This document shows, piece after piece, positions 33,749 through 45,190 of a stretch of DNA of 64,000 bases. Origin of the DNA: Marisa cornuarietis (taxonomy: Eukaryota > Mollusca > Gastropoda > Architaenioglossa > Ampullariidae); assembly GCA_004794655.1 (NCBI GenBank), contig SMMW01000080.1, positions 341,501-405,500 of the forward strand. The letters are read 5' to 3'. Below the pieces are notes generated by a model. That model worked only from the letters and a program-made list of their open reading frames with translations, made no database searches and was not told the DNA's origin. Position 1 is the first letter of the stretch, and each line of letters starts with the position of its first letter. The position numbers and the translations under genes are program-made.

Positions 33749-34589
33749 GTACCTAACGAACCTCTAAGGAGCGTAGACCACAACAAAGACATAATGAACG
33801 TTACAAATAAAAAATTTAATTACACGTTGACGAAATACACGTGGAAAATACATAGACACACAAACACATAAGACAAAACACAAAAAAACGTTCTTAACAA
33901 GGGGGATAATTGCAAATAAAAAAACAAAAAACCCGCACACACTGTGGCACAGTTCTTACCCCTTAGTTCTCCAGGCCTAACGTTAAATCTATATACTTAG
34001 CACTCTGTTCACACAGTTTCTGTGGCCTCGCGCGACGCTCTCGCGCTGACCACCACTTCACTGTCCGTCCGGCGTACTCAGAGACCCTCTGCTGGTCCCT
34101 GGTCCGAGCTGCCTGGTTGACCGCACGCCACACAAGGCAGGACACGACGACGACGGCGACAGAAGGAAGAAACGAAGTAGAGACTCCGCTTCCACAGGGC
34201 AGAAGAAATGAGATGACGGCAGGAACAAGGGCAAGTTTACCAAGAGGATCACAGGAAGATAAGTCCAAAGGAAGACACGAAGAACAACGACAAACGAGGA
34301 AGAAGAACAAGAAAAAAAAAAAAAGAAGCTAGCAAGCAAGCCCACGCGGCTTGTGAAGTGTCTGAGGGTAACCCGATTACACGCGCAGAACTGGAAACCC
34401 ACTCGAATCTCACACAGACCCCGGTGGTCACCAACCGTTTACTGCATCCAGTCACATTCACCAGCCCCACGGTTTTCCATTAGCTCCTGGTGGTCACTAC
34501 TGGCTACTGTATCCACCAACAGTACCAGCCTTCCTGTGTACCTCTAGCTTGCGTGGTCACTCTTGGCTGCTGGGCAGACACTCGGCACT
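33749..34589. other. Inserted DNA between the P-like and hAT elements
   Basis: 33,780-33,960 is A-rich. 34,140-34,330 is low-complexity (GA/AAG-rich). 34,425-34,575 contains three loose repeats of a GGTGGTCAC...TGGCTACTG type unit. No gene supported; several overlapping frames here are compositional. Confidence 0.45.
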
Positions 34590-34597
34590 GCCTAGGC

Positions 34598-35796
34598 CAG
34601 GGGTGGGCAATTGTTTTGGCTCGGGGGCCACATTGTGTCGGCGGAAGTTAGCGGAGGGCCGCACCTTTTTAAAACTGCCCAGTTCATTAAATATTGGCAT
34701 TTCTTTTCCATTATAGAAACATTAAATAATAATAATAAACAATAAAGACAATTCATATCAATTTATTAATCTTATTCTTTAATCAGTTTAATGGGACAAA
34801 TGTAGCCTGTCACAATTTTTCACAATCCTTTTAAAGTCTGGATTGAGGTTGCTGGTAGACATCCTCAGAACTGCCTTCAAGTTTGTGTCAGTCAGTGCAC
34901 CCTGTATTTGTTCGTGTTAATTTTCATACACGAAAATCTTTGCTCGCATATGTACGTGGACCCAAACAGTAAAAACATCTTCATTGCAGCAGACAAAGAT
35001 TTGTAGAAATCCACTAGTTTCGCGGAACTGAACGCTTCCTTCATTGTGTGATCTGACTGCAAGTCGATCAGCTCCAACTGCAGCTCATCAGGTGCTGCAC
35101 CCGGATCAGCAGTGAATGGATAAGCCAGAATATTAAATTCTGGCTCAGTGTTCCTAAAATCTTGAAATCGTCTTTCCATTTCTTCCTCCAAGTTCTTCAA
35201 ATAGCCCTTAACTTTGGTTGCTCTATTCCCAGGCACTTTCTGTTTTTCTAGCAAAGGGAAATGGCGGAACTTGCCTTCACCTGCTTGCTGAGCAAAGAGT
35301 CTCAGTTTTAACTTAAAAGCCTTCACATGTGTCCACATTTCATGAGCAAACAAACCTTTTCCCTGAAACGTCACATTCAGATCATTTAATTTCTCGAACA
35401 TATCAACAGCACACATGAAGTCGAACATCCACTCTTCACACCCCATTTTGGTTTTGAATTCACAAGAAATTTCCTTCATGTCCAGGAAAACAATGATTTC
35501 CTCCCTCAATGCCCAGACTCTTTTTAGCACTTTGCCCAGACTCAACCACCTAACATTGTTGTGGTAAAGAACGTCTTCATATTCTGCCGCCAAATCCTCC
35601 AGCAGAGACTCAAACTGCCGGTGGTTGAGCGCATAAAAGTGGAATCATAATTCGCGGCGGCACGAAACAAACTGAGTTTCGGTTGAAAACTGTCAAATTT
35701 TGTGAATATTAAAAAAATCGTATATGTTTTGGCGGGCCGTATGAAACGGCGAGGCGGGCCGGATCCGGCCCGCGGGCCGTATTTTGCCCACCCCTG
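34598..35796 (-). mobile_element. hAT-superfamily DNA transposon, internally deleted
   Basis: Terminal inverted repeats CAGGGGTGGGCAA (34598-34610) and TTGCCCACCCCTG (35784-35796), flanked by the perfect 8-bp duplication GCCTAGGC (34590-34597 and 35797-35804). Subterminal GGGCC-rich motifs occur on both sides. These ends are typical of the Charlie-type hAT group. At 1.2 kb it keeps only the end of the transposase gene. Confidence 0.92.
34800..35641 (-). pseudogene. hAT transposase C-terminal fragment (ZBED5/GTF2IRD2-like)
   Basis: Minus-strand frame open from about 35641 to 34892, beginning FHFYALNHRQFESLLEDL. It contains VLYHNNVRWLSLGKVLKRVW (the conserved Arg-Trp of hAT transposases), a helical middle, and LFGSTYICEQRFSCMKIN, the start of the hAT dimerisation domain. 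The expected ending (LTDTNLKAVLRMSTSNLNP) lies immediately downstream in another frame, about 34,880 to 34,800, so one frameshift breaks the tail. The BED finger and the first catalytic aspartates are missing. The nearest named relatives are domesticated ZBED5 and GTF2IRD2 proteins, but here the gene lies inside its own terminal repeats and is plainly a transposon remnant. Confidence 0.88.
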
Positions 35797-35804
35797 GCCT
35801 AGGC

Positions 35805-36285
35805 GGTCGCTCCCTGCCTTTTTTTTTTTTTTTTTTACACAACCTGCTTCTCTCAGCGTCTAGAAAGAACTGCCCCGAGGAAAGATACGCTTTGGGGTTT
35901 GCTAAATTGTCTCCCACGGGCTGTAGCCAATCGCCAGCGCCAACAAACCCACGCCACGCCAAAGCGCGTGCAGCCTTTTCGCGCCAAAACTCTGGACTGG
36001 GGTGGGAGGGACAATGAACAGCGAACCCCTAATGCTACAGAAATCAGCGAACTCAGCACTCCAGCAGACGACGCGTGACGTAACAAGGGTATGACGTCAA
36101 ACCTTGCTACAGTGAAACAAAGGCCACGACCTTCCCCCCCATGCACCGGATAAAAAATTAATAGCCTTGAAATTGTCGTCTGCTGTAAGCTGCCTCTCTA
36201 ATAGCGATGTGTCCCAAGCCCTGACAGAAATGCAGGCATAGAAAAATGTCTTGACACGCGACATTTTGAATGACTTAAGTGAAAG
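35805..36285. other. Right part of the 3.4-kb insertion
   Basis: Begins with a T17-18 tract (35819-35836), then moderately GC-rich DNA with TGACGTAA and TGACGTCA sites (36075-36098). No frame with family features. It may derive from a gene promoter or an older element. Confidence 0.35.
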
Positions 36286-36865
36286 AGTCAGCTGTAGACA
36301 AAAGATCTATGTCCTGCATTTGTTTTGTGTTAATGTTTCGGTGTTTCTCGATGCATTTTGGAGAATGTGTTGTTCTCTAAGCACCTAAAGAATCAAAAAG
36401 ATGCATTTACATTTTGACTGGAAAGGACGAGAAAATTCGCCATTAAACCTCTACGAAATATAACAATACTAATCAAAATATTTTTATTATTCTTTATATA
36501 ATAGTCACAAGACTAATACTTTTGTGTAAGCTATTCGTTAAAATTCATGTAAAACAATGAATGAAGAACTAACCAGACTCTAACATCATGACAACAACAA
36601 CAACAAAAATAATAAACATAGCCAAAGTTTCCCTATAATAATACATTATGAGGGATGGATAGCGCTCTAATTAACCGGGTCTTAACCTCATGACAACAAC
36701 AAAAATAATAATAGCCATCGCCAAAATTTCTCTATACATTACGAAGGATTTATCGTTCTCTAAGTGAGAGGATAAAAAGAGAAACCTCTTAGTTTTGAAA
36801 TGCGAAAAAATTGCTTCTAAAATTCTAAGAGAAGGATAATTTTAATCAAAACATTTTAATCAACG
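36286..36865. repeat. Intergenic segment repeated at 44.05-44.60 kb
   Basis: GTCAGCTGTAGACAAAAGAT to the GAGGGAT/CATTACG(A/G)AGGAT(T/G)TATCG area matches 44,061-44,600 with small indels. Weaker similarity extends to 48,300-48,560 and 56,810-56,960. Ancient spacer of the array; no gene. Confidence 0.7.
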
Positions 36866-37120
36866 GTTTTTATTGCGCAGCTGATCTGCGTAAATAACAT
36901 AAATCTACAGATAAAAGACAGATATCAGGAACAAGACAATACCTAAAAGTCAGGATGCCACTGCAACTTTGTGAAAAGAAGAAAAAAACAAAACAAAACA
37001 AAAGGAACCACCACTACTGACTTTTTCTAGACATAAATTTATTATGGTTAATCAAAATGATCTTTCAACACGGCTACACGAGGGAAACGATGAAAGCCGA
37101 AGAAACATAGAGAAGAAAAT
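36866..37120. repeat. Segment shared with 22,735-22,975
   Basis: TTTATTGCGC(A/C)GCTGATCTG through GAAACGATGAAAGCCGAAGA is nearly identical to the region after receptor 2. Here it joins directly to the receptor 4 block, while after receptor 2 about 3.3 kb separates it from the receptor 3 block. It marks a duplication breakpoint. Confidence 0.75.
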
Positions 37121-37129
37121 ATGTATGAG

Positions 37130-38350
37130 TAGACATACCTTATATCTATATTTTCAGAAAATTGTGCATGCAAGAGTCAGTTAACTGATGTTAACTCGTC
37201 GCTATGTGTGCAGTACTTGAACCACGTTAGTGCTTACTGCGAAACATTGTTAGCAAAGCATATATAGCCTCAGTCATTTCAAACTCCTCACCTTGTTTCT
37301 CGTGAATTTTTTTGAAAAGAACAAACAAAAATGGGGTGACTAATGTGTGGACGTGAAATTCTGCAGCAGACGACGAGCAACTTTAGTTTTAGTGAAACTT
37401 GATGCTTCGTCGGCATCAACATTACCTATCAGCTTTGAAGAAGTTTAATTCTACAAAATGTTAAAATGCAGATTCTTGATTATATTGAATAGTCAGATAA
37501 ATAAAATAATGCAGTTTGCATTCTTAAAGCTGAGCGCATGTCACACTTCAATGTCTTGATCAGAATGAATAGCACGCGATAATTCAACGATCGTGTTGAA
37601 TACATTACTGAGAAATATTCTTCATATAATGGTTTTGTGTAGCAGTGCACAGTGAAAGTGATAGCAGATGATGTTATTGTGCATATTATTGCGTGGTCGT
37701 TTATTTACTATTTCCTTGATTTTTTGTTTTCTACAAGATGGTTACTTTTTTAAACTATTGTAATCTTTTATTTGTGTTTACTTTATTGATTCTAACGTTT
37801 TGTATTTTATAATCTGAATGGCTCAACTGTAACTCTACAGCAGGCAAACTCAGCAGTATGCTTGACCCTATGTAGCTTACACTTTTATTATTCAGTTATT
37901 TTACATGGACTAACCTTCACGCTTGCCTGAGTTTAGACACATTCTGGAACAAGATGACTTCGCCTTTCCGATCGAAATACACAGAACAGACTTAACTTCA
38001 TCGGAGAAGGCGTGCGCTGTGTGTGCCACAGCCAAGGGGACACCAATATTAAACTAAACTAAATTGTTGACAGTGACACAATACATAGAAGACGCCCTCG
38101 CAAAATCATGTCTTTCTTTCGAGTGAACGATTTTTCTAAGCATTGTGGAGAATGTACTGTATCTACAATGAATGTATTTAAAGGAATTAAGAAACACCTA
38201 CGCCTCCTGGATCTCAATGACAAACAGATCTCCAGAACTCGCACTTGATAACATCAATGAAATAGTCTTACTACTCCTTAGATAATAGTGAAGAAAATAA
38301 GACATTGACCTTTTCGTAACTTCTTCGTATGAATTCCAATCCAGGATGTA

Positions 38351-38356
<6 letters not shown>
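37130..38356 (+). repeat. Upstream part of the receptor 4 block
   Basis: Paralog of 26,310-28,050. It differs by an inserted segment at about 37,275-37,440 and by small indels. No gene. It ends where the CR1-like LINE is inserted. Confidence 0.7.
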
Positions 38357-38419
<63 letters not shown>

Positions 38420-39293
38420 TCGATTTATACTGCGCAGGTATCCATTCAAAAGAATGCTCATTGCTCAGCAAAAAATAGAAGAGAAGAAAAAATAAAATAG
38501 GAAAATAAAAAAATAATAAAGACAGAAATGGTGCTAGGTTGTTTAAGTCTGTCTAAAGTAAACAAATGAGTCTTCAGTCTTTTCCGGAATGTGGTTGCTG
38601 AGGTGATGGTGGAGAGTGACGATGGCAGAGCATTCCACAGTTAAGGTGCCGCGTTTTTGAAGGCCCTGGCTCCAGTGTCTTCCATTGCAGGGAGACAGAA
38701 GCGTGACTGGGAGCCAGAGCGCAGGCCACGTGACGGCTGGTAAGGAGGGACTACCTCTTGTAAATAGTCAGGAGCAGTTTTAAACATGCAGGACTGAGCA
38801 ATCGAAAGCACTTTGTGGTCAATGCGCTTGTTCACTGGAAGCCAGTGAAGGCTCTGTAGGATAGGGGTGAAGTGCTCAGTGGATTACTTTGCACGGGTGA
38901 CAATCCTGGCGGCTGTGTTTTGAACTCTTTGAAGTCGATCTAACTGCGTAACAGGTATACCCCACAATGCAGTATTACAGTAGTCTAATCTTGATATGAT
39001 GGTAGCCACTGCAAGTGAGTTAGCAGCAGCCTGAGTCAGCATGGGCCGTAATCTACTAAAGTCCTCAAAAAGTAGTAGGATTTTGCCACAACAGAACTAA
39101 CATGGTTGCACATGGAGAGCTCTGCATCAATAAACAGCCCGAGGTCCCGCACACAGTCAGCAAAGGCTATGGAGGCGTCACCGACCTGCACAGCACTAAT
39201 GCCGATCTGCTCCCGTCTGGCTTTGGGGCCGCACAGTAACGCTTCTGTCTTGTCGTCGTTGAGTTTAAGACGATTTCTGGTCATCCACAGAAC
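38357..39293 (-). mobile_element. CR1-like LINE, 5' truncated, with (ATC)n tail
   Basis: Minus-strand remains of the RT C-terminal part: MTRNRLKLNDDKTEALLCG (about 39,284 down), ADCVRDLGLFIDAELSM, then across frames NKRIDHKVLSIAQSCM, RSGSQSRFCLPAMEDTGARA, and LPSSLSTITSATTFRKRLKT near 38,570-38,630. The 3' end reads TGCGCAGTATAAATCGAC followed by an (ATC)n tail (plus strand 38,354-38,419). The paralogous block has the empty site GATGTAAGGATGGGGTTAAC at about 28,041, so both ends are known to within the shared GATG. Frameshifted and without endonuclease: dead on arrival. Confidence 0.88.
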
Positions 39294-40443
39294 GATGGGG
39301 TTAACAAAGCCCTACAATTTCGTCAAAAGAAATGAAAACCAGTCTAAACAGCGACAAAGACGGGTCTCCACACCAACCCAATGCTGTGATATATTATATA
39401 CACAATTTCACTAGAGTTTAACAAGTAAGAAAAGATTTGCTTGTACAGACACATCAATGGATAAGAATCTAATCGATATCAAACGACATTTGAACAAGCG
39501 AGTGCTTTCTCTTAAACTCTAAGCATTAATCATGCTTCCACTACTACGCCCAGTCGTAATTTTAAACAAATACAGTAAAACGGAACTTTCCCTAAAAACC
39601 AGAAAGACATTAAATGCGTAAGAAAAAGCCCCACTAACCCCTTGAAAATTCTTTTTCATTAGATATTAAAAAAATCTCGCCTTTGATTTTGCAAAACAGC
39701 AGGTATTTTTAAGCTTTCGTTTACAAACATAATTAATTATAACGAAGACTGATGGGATATTTGTGTATATATATATATAGAGAGAGAGAAATAGAGTGAC
39801 ACAGTCGCATAAATACCAAATTGGCGATCTGCAAACAGGCTGTGTAATATTCTAAGACGTAAGAAAATCACTACTTATAATTCTTTTTCTGTCAGGTAAG
39901 TTGAAAATATTTTTGTCGAAGTCCAATAATGTTAGTCTAAATATGTATATAAACCCCATCACAGACTATGAACGCTAACAGGAAGATAATCTTACTATTG
40001 ACAAGACAAATCAGATGCATTTGTTCCTACAAACCAAACTGTTTTTTTCATTCAAGGTCAGGAATTGAGAAAATTTTGGAAGCAATATTTCTTACACATT
40101 GTGAAAAACCTCAAGAGGTTAATCAAGAAAGGTTTTTGCTTAAAAATAGGATTTTCTACTTGCTTCTATACGGCTATGAATGTTATCTCAGAATTGTCAA
40201 TGTACCTTCAATCTTCGAAGAATTGTTACACTCGAAAGAACAAATAATAGGATAAATAATATTAAAATGAAAAATAAATGCAAAACTCTTTAAGAAGTGC
40301 AACGATGATATGGCACAACACTTTTAAAAATTAATAGTAAAATAATATTTTGAAAATTGTTTCCTATGACAAACCGGAACAAAACACTCTAACTATTGGG
40401 ATTGTATTTGACAATCAGACAGGGGCAACAAATAACAGGTAAC
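39294..40443 (+). other. Proximal upstream region of receptor 4
   Basis: Parallels 28,042-29,229 with high identity, including ACAAGTAAGAAAAGATT(C/T)GC, TTTTAAACAAATA (about 39,553) and the TATATAAACCCCATC element. The 95-codon frame at 39968 lies in this leader and is not conserved before receptor 3, so it is not called a gene. ACAATCAG at 40,412-40,419 is a candidate 3' splice site. Confidence 0.7.
39946..39953 (+). promoter_or_regulatory. Candidate TATA box of receptor 4
   Basis: TATATAAA, followed by CCCCATC, about 490 bp before the ATG; same element and context as 28710-28717. Confidence 0.45.
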
Positions 40444-41571
40444 ATGGAGACTCCAAACACAACCTCTATTAACCAACGTCTCGGCGAGACCAAGTTCGTC
40501 TCGGATCCAAGAAACGATCCCATCAACATTTTGAGCTTTGAGATGTGGAGGGCGATGAACAAGTTCATCCTGGCTTTCCAGTCGTGTGTGATGGTCATCG
40601 GACTGTCCACTAACGTGGTCAACAGTGTGGTGTTCTGGCGCCAGGGACTACGTGACCGTATGAATCTCTGCCTCTTCTGTCTGTCTCTCGCAGATTTGGG
40701 TTACCTCGTAGTCATACTTCTAACTCTTACGGTTAGCTCCATTATGACACAAACAGAATTCCGTCTCGCTAAAGAATACAGTATCAAATCAACTGTGTAC
40801 GGACTGGGTTTTATCTTCGGCACTGCAGCGTTGTCTCGCTTGATTTCCATGGTGATCGCAGTCGAACGATGTCTGTGCGTCGTGTTTCCTTTACAAGCCA
40901 GGTCCCTCATAAAGACCCGCACTATGGCTAGCATTTTAACCGCAATCTTTATTTTTGTATTTTTGTGTTATTCTACCCTGTCTGTGGGTAAGGAGATTAC
41001 TTGCGTTAGAGACAATGGTACTGGCCAAGTAATTTGTTTGAGCACAGTCTCTTTATTATATAGGCAGAACTATTTAATCTGGCAGGTTATCTATAACATT
41101 ATTCCCAGAGTTGTCGTCCCTGCAGGAACTTTCCTAATCATCGTAGTTGCTACGTTTATCACAGTAGTCCGACTGAGAGCCGCAATGTCATGGCGCCAAC
41201 AAACCAGCTCCAGCAGTAGTGAAAGCCAAGGCCAGCAGATTGTGCTGACCAAAATGCTTGTGGTCATCTCGTGCATCGACATCACGTGCTCAACGCCATC
41301 TGTCATTCAAGCAATGCTTGAGATTTTTCGCCCCGACTTTTTGACAGGAGGACCTTTGTACAATCTGGTGAGAACAACAGGAAGTCTGAGCACGGTCTTC
41401 ATATGCATCAACAGTTCCGTCAACTTCTTCGTTTATTTTGCCCGTTCATCTCGCTACCGATTCGAGCTGAAGATGCTGTGGTGCTCTAAATCTTTGACTG
41501 AAGGTGAACAATTAACTGTTTCGACTTCAAAAGAAAAACGTTTGGTGACAGAAGAAACGCAACGTCTCTAA
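40444..41571 (+). CDS. Receptor 4: rhodopsin-type GPCR, probable chemosensory receptor (375 aa)
   Basis: Same length and start (METPNTTSINQ, ATG 40444) as receptor 3; the open frame upstream to 40396 begins with TTG and is leader. It keeps NDPINILS, LSLAD with D84, TM3 ending in ERC, loop 2 cysteines (TCVRDNGTGQVIC) around sequon N-G-T, TM6 LTKMLVVISCIDITCSTPSV and TM7 NFFVY. Compared with receptor 3 it differs mostly by conservative changes (F to L and I to V in helices) and in loops 1 and 2. The carboxy tail is Lys/Glu-rich and ends EETQRL. AATAAA at 41680-41685 is the likely polyadenylation signal, about 110 bp past the stop. It sits in the duplicated block that also contains receptor 3. 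Confidence 0.9.
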   Translation: METPNTTSINQRLGETKFVSDPRNDPINILSFEMWRAMNKFILAFQSCVMVIGLSTNVVNSVVFWRQGLRDRMNLCLFCLSLADLGYLVVILLTLTVSSIMTQTEFRLAKEYSIKSTVYGLGFIFGTAALSRLISMVIAVERCLCVVFPLQARSLIKTRTMASILTAIFIFVFLCYSTLSVGKEITCVRDNGTGQVICLSTVSLLYRQNYLIWQVIYNIIPRVVVPAGTFLIIVVATFITVVRLRAAMSWRQQTSSSSSESQGQQIVLTKMLVVISCIDITCSTPSVIQAMLEIFRPDFLTGGPLYNLVRTTGSLSTVFICINSSVNFFVYFARSSRYRFELKMLWCSKSLTEGEQLTVSTSKEKRLVTEETQRL

Positions 41572-44500
41572 CAACCCTTTTAAAGAATATCATTGGTTCA
41601 TATTTATAGCACACGGCTAAAATGTCACATTCAAAAGTAGAGTTTGAAAGGTAAAATACAATCTTCAAAACGCTTTAGAAATAAAGTTGGGTGCAGTAAT
41701 CTTTAACCTTGACTTTGCTTTGTTTTCGAAACACAAAACTCGAAGATTACAACGAAACATGCATTGAATAACACCTCAGCTAATGGCATCTGAAGTATGC
41801 ATCCTCATCATGAAATCTGCTGATAAGACAAACGTAGGCTGAACAGGGTACAGAATGTAGCCCTCCACCTCATAGAGGAGAGTTAAAAACCACCCCAATA
41901 ACTGCATTGAAAAAAAACAAGACAAATGACTCCACTCTGAAGATTAGAAGAAAAAAGAGAGATAGCTGAAGATTACATCCTTAGAGTAGGTCTCTTTGAT
42001 GGCGAGGCCGGGAATGTTATGAGTAATGTTCAGCCAATCCTTACTAAAAGGTCTTTACTTGACCAGTTTCAGAGGGGAAGTCTGTGTTCTATGGGAGGCA
42101 GCCTACACCCTTAACACCCCTGAGGCCTTGACCCCGAACACTCTGATCCTGACCGACAGCAGCCCAGTTCTTCAAAGCCTCCAGTGCAACAGTAATCCTA
42201 GCCTCTAGCGGAGTACATCAAAAGTTGCTCCGGCCCAAGAACGACACTGGCTCTACAGTGGATACCTATCCATTGTGCTGTACATGGAGACGGAAGGTAG
42301 ACAGACAGTCCACAGAGAGCAGAAATCTTAAAGAAAAACAGATTACCCAGTTTACAATGGTGAGATTCCGCTTTGTCTGGGAGGAAAAATTAAAACTGGA
42401 ATATGATACTGAAGATCAGCTCCTCGAAAGCCAGAGCATGCCCTCATCTTCAGACTGCGAATTGGCCACCGCCAGATGGAACAAAGAACAAGAAGTTCTT
42501 GCGCGAGATCCGAGCAGACGTTTCTTGTGCAAGGCTCAGGTTAGTTCAGATTAACTCCCTTTTGCGGCATCATTTCGAAGTGTTGATCCCCGTGTCATCC
42601 TAGATCAGATGGTCAGAAAAATCCCAACAAGGAGCAAAATGAACATCAGATTATTGTTTGCGGTGGGTGGGTAGGGTTTGGTAATGCATGTATACATTTG
42701 GTAGCTAACATACATAGCTGTCAGCATCTGTATTAGTAGTAGCCAGTAGCTTGTATCATTTATATGCTTATACTGGCCTTTCCTCGTCATATAACATCAT
42801 AACCTGCCGGGTCACTCACTACAAGGCTTATGTGCTCCAATGTATTCATTTACGATCTCGTTCAGTCCCTGTTTTGTTTTTGTTTGTACATCCCTGTAGT
42901 TACGTGACTCGAGAACTTGCAAATGCCTCACTTCTTGCATCTGGAAGAGAGAGGAGACTGGACTGTCAGACTGTTGTGATCTCTTCCACAGAGCCGGCCT
43001 CTCATCCAAATAACGCTTGTACGTGCTTTTTAAGATGGCGACTAACTCAAAAGTCAATTGAAACAGAGGAGAGTGCAACTGATAGTAAACGGGTTATAAC
43101 AACTGGATAAACAACCTGGATTTTTAATGGTCGTAAATATAAGACAGAGAAGATGATAAATATTATGATTTATTTTGAGAAGTCTTAAAAATAAAGCAGA
43201 ATATGGCAATTTATGTATGTTTGTTTTTGCCTGAACGCGCGCGTTTGTGTGTGTGTGTGTGTGCGCGCGCGCGCGCGTGTGTGTGGTTTTAAAACGAATT
43301 ATGGAGCGTTTGTCCGATCCCCTCTATATTTGCCAGAATTATTTTTTTAATGTACGGAAAGAAGGTCGTAGACAATCTTTGATTTGTAACCAGGGAGCAG
43401 ATTTTATTGAAAGGTTTATAAACATAGGAGGTTTAATATTATGACATGATGACAACCTGTGATGTGAGACGAATATTTAAAATATTCTCTGGGTTAGAGA
43501 CAGTCTCAGGTGTTTTATATATTTATTTATTTATCGTGGCGATTGTCCGACCCTATTTAGAAAGGAGAGTTTTCTTATCGTCATTGTTAACATTTATCCG
43601 CTTAACAAACCTTATATGCGCAGAGAGCAACTTTTAATGCCCACGCGCAATTCATGCATAATGTAGTAAAACGATAGGGTCTGTGCCACAACAAGCACTT
43701 TTCACCTGGAAAAAAGGGAACTTACCTGCATTAACAGATTGTATCAGTGGGAGTTATATATAGGAATGTTATTGTGTATAACTTTAGTCATTCTTTTGGC
43801 CAACAATCTTATTAAGATGCCTTTTGTACAAAGGTATGTAAGTATTTTTGTGAAAGAAAGGAATAAATATTTTGTCTTTCCTTCTGTTAATTGTGAATCT
43901 TTGTGATTATGTAAAACGCCGGAATTTCTCATCTGTAGTAAAATATTGGCATTTTTTTTCCGTTTCAGTATTTAATTCTAGACTGAATATTTTAAATCAG
44001 TTTCACAGACCAACAATATATTACGCAAACTTACTACAGAGATATGCTAAATAAAAAAAGTCAGCTGTAGACAAAAGATCTATGTCCTGCATTTGTTTTG
44101 TGTTAATGTTTCGGTATTTTTCTATGCATTTTGGAGAATGTGTTGTTCTCTAAGTACCTAAAGAATCAAAGAGATGCGTTTACATTTTGACTGGAAAGGA
44201 CAAAAAATTCGCCTCCAAACCTCTACGAAAGATAACAATATTAATCAAAATATTTTTATTATTCTTTAGATAATAATCAAAAGATTAGTGCTTTTATGTA
44301 AGCTGTTCGTTTAAATTCATGTGAAAAACGATGAACCAGACTCTAACATCATGACAACAAAAAAGATAATAAACATAGCCAAAGTTTCCATACACAATAT
44401 GAGGGATAGATAGCTCTCTAATTAACCAGGCCTTATCTCATGAAATCAACAAAATAATAAGCATCGCCAACATTTCTCTATACATTACGGAGGATGTATC

Positions 44501-44719
44501 GTTCTCTAAGTGACGAAAGGATAAACGAGACAGCTTTCAGCTTTTGAAATGCAAAAAAATTGCTTCTAAAATTCTAAGAAAAGGATTATATTAATAAAAA
44601 CATGTTTACCTTTCTTTAACAAATATTTGTAAGATTTGGACAATTTCGTAACTCTTCGTGTGAATTTCGAGGTGAGATGATTTATTAATGAGGTTAAGAA
44701 GGCCCTAACATCAGTAACT
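41572..44719 (+). repeat. Downstream part of the receptor 4 block
   Basis: Matches 30,358-32,902 and then, across the site of the 3.4-kb insertion, 36,286-36,860. 42225-42554 is an open frame of 109 codons with no recognised domain; its counterpart in the other block has an internal deletion and a different C-terminus. 43,240-43,285 is a GT/GC alternating tract. 43301-43444 is the second copy of the 47-codon frame described at 32282. Confidence 0.7.
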
Positions 44720-44860
44720 GGGAGAGCGAATAGGAGAGGGGTTGGAGCACGGGCGTCCGAACTGAGAGGGGCGGCGGTTCGATACCCGTGTAGCGCAGCT
44801 CACTTCCCCTAGTCGACCCAGCTGTAGGGAATGGGCAATAGACTGTCAGAGGTTTTTCGA
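44720..44860 (+). mobile_element. Degraded tRNA-derived SINE, same body as the 17.2-kb copy
   Basis: GGGTTGGAGCACGGGCGTCC with a B-box-like GGTTCGATACC (44,767-44,783 area), then CACTTCCCCTAGTCGACCCA and GGGAATGGG (44,829-44,837), the same body core as the minus-strand SINE at 17,249-17,528. The 3' half is missing and the A box is eroded. Confidence 0.65.
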
Positions 44861-44975
44861 TTAAAAGTCAACATTTGGTGTGGACGAAGCGATTTGGAGA
44901 GTGCCAAGTCTTCCTCAATTTCTTGTGGGAATAGAGGGTATTGACTAAGGAGAGTCGGTGGTTTTAAAGACCAAC

Positions 44976-45190
44976 CTGAGTGGTTTTTTATGTTTTCGTA
45001 TATCGGTAGATATAGGCGATATAAAACTAACCTATAAATTTTAGCCTCCGAAACCCATCCATTAATTAATTATCCGCTACGATTCACACCTACTTTAAAC
45101 AAGCGCCGCTAACAGTGTATACGTCACACTAGTGCACCATTCACAAAATTGCCAGCCGTCAACACCAAACAGAGAGAGAGAATGCGAGAA
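44976..45190 (+). mobile_element. Half copy of the fold-back element
   Basis: Contains the left outer arm and asymmetric spacer of the element at 23,759-24,211 (ATCGGTAGATA(T)A(A/G)GGCGATA, AAGCGCCGCTAACAGTGTAT, GTCAACACCAAAC, GA-rich tract) and stops before the central hairpin. The right arm is absent. Confidence 0.7.

Larger units (their letters stand above)
32903..36285. mobile_element. About 3.4-kb insertion in the receptor 3 block, absent from the receptor 4 block
   Basis: The flanks are contiguous in the receptor 4 block: GAGATATGCT at 44039-44048 is followed after about 12 bp by GTCAGCTGTAGACAAAAGAT, whereas here the same two words are about 3.4 kb apart (32895-32904 and about 36288). 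The inserted DNA is more GC-rich and contains the P-like element (33010-33741) and the hAT element (34598-35796). What first carried the rest is not clear; deletion from the other block is the alternative. Confidence 0.65.

Noticed and set aside
34058..34402. Overlapping frames of about 114 codons on both strands
   Set aside because: Low-complexity GA-rich DNA opens several frames at once; no family features.
32903..36285. Terminal TGTCGCG-type words as ends of one large transposon
   Set aside because: Only about 7 bp of imperfect inverted similarity and no flanking duplication; not enough to call an element.
38198..38471. Poly-His and poly-Ser frames
   Set aside because: They come from the (ATC)n tail of the CR1-like LINE.
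39968..40255. 95-codon frame before receptor 4
   Set aside because: Lies in the probable leader, and the same DNA before receptor 3 does not keep the frame.
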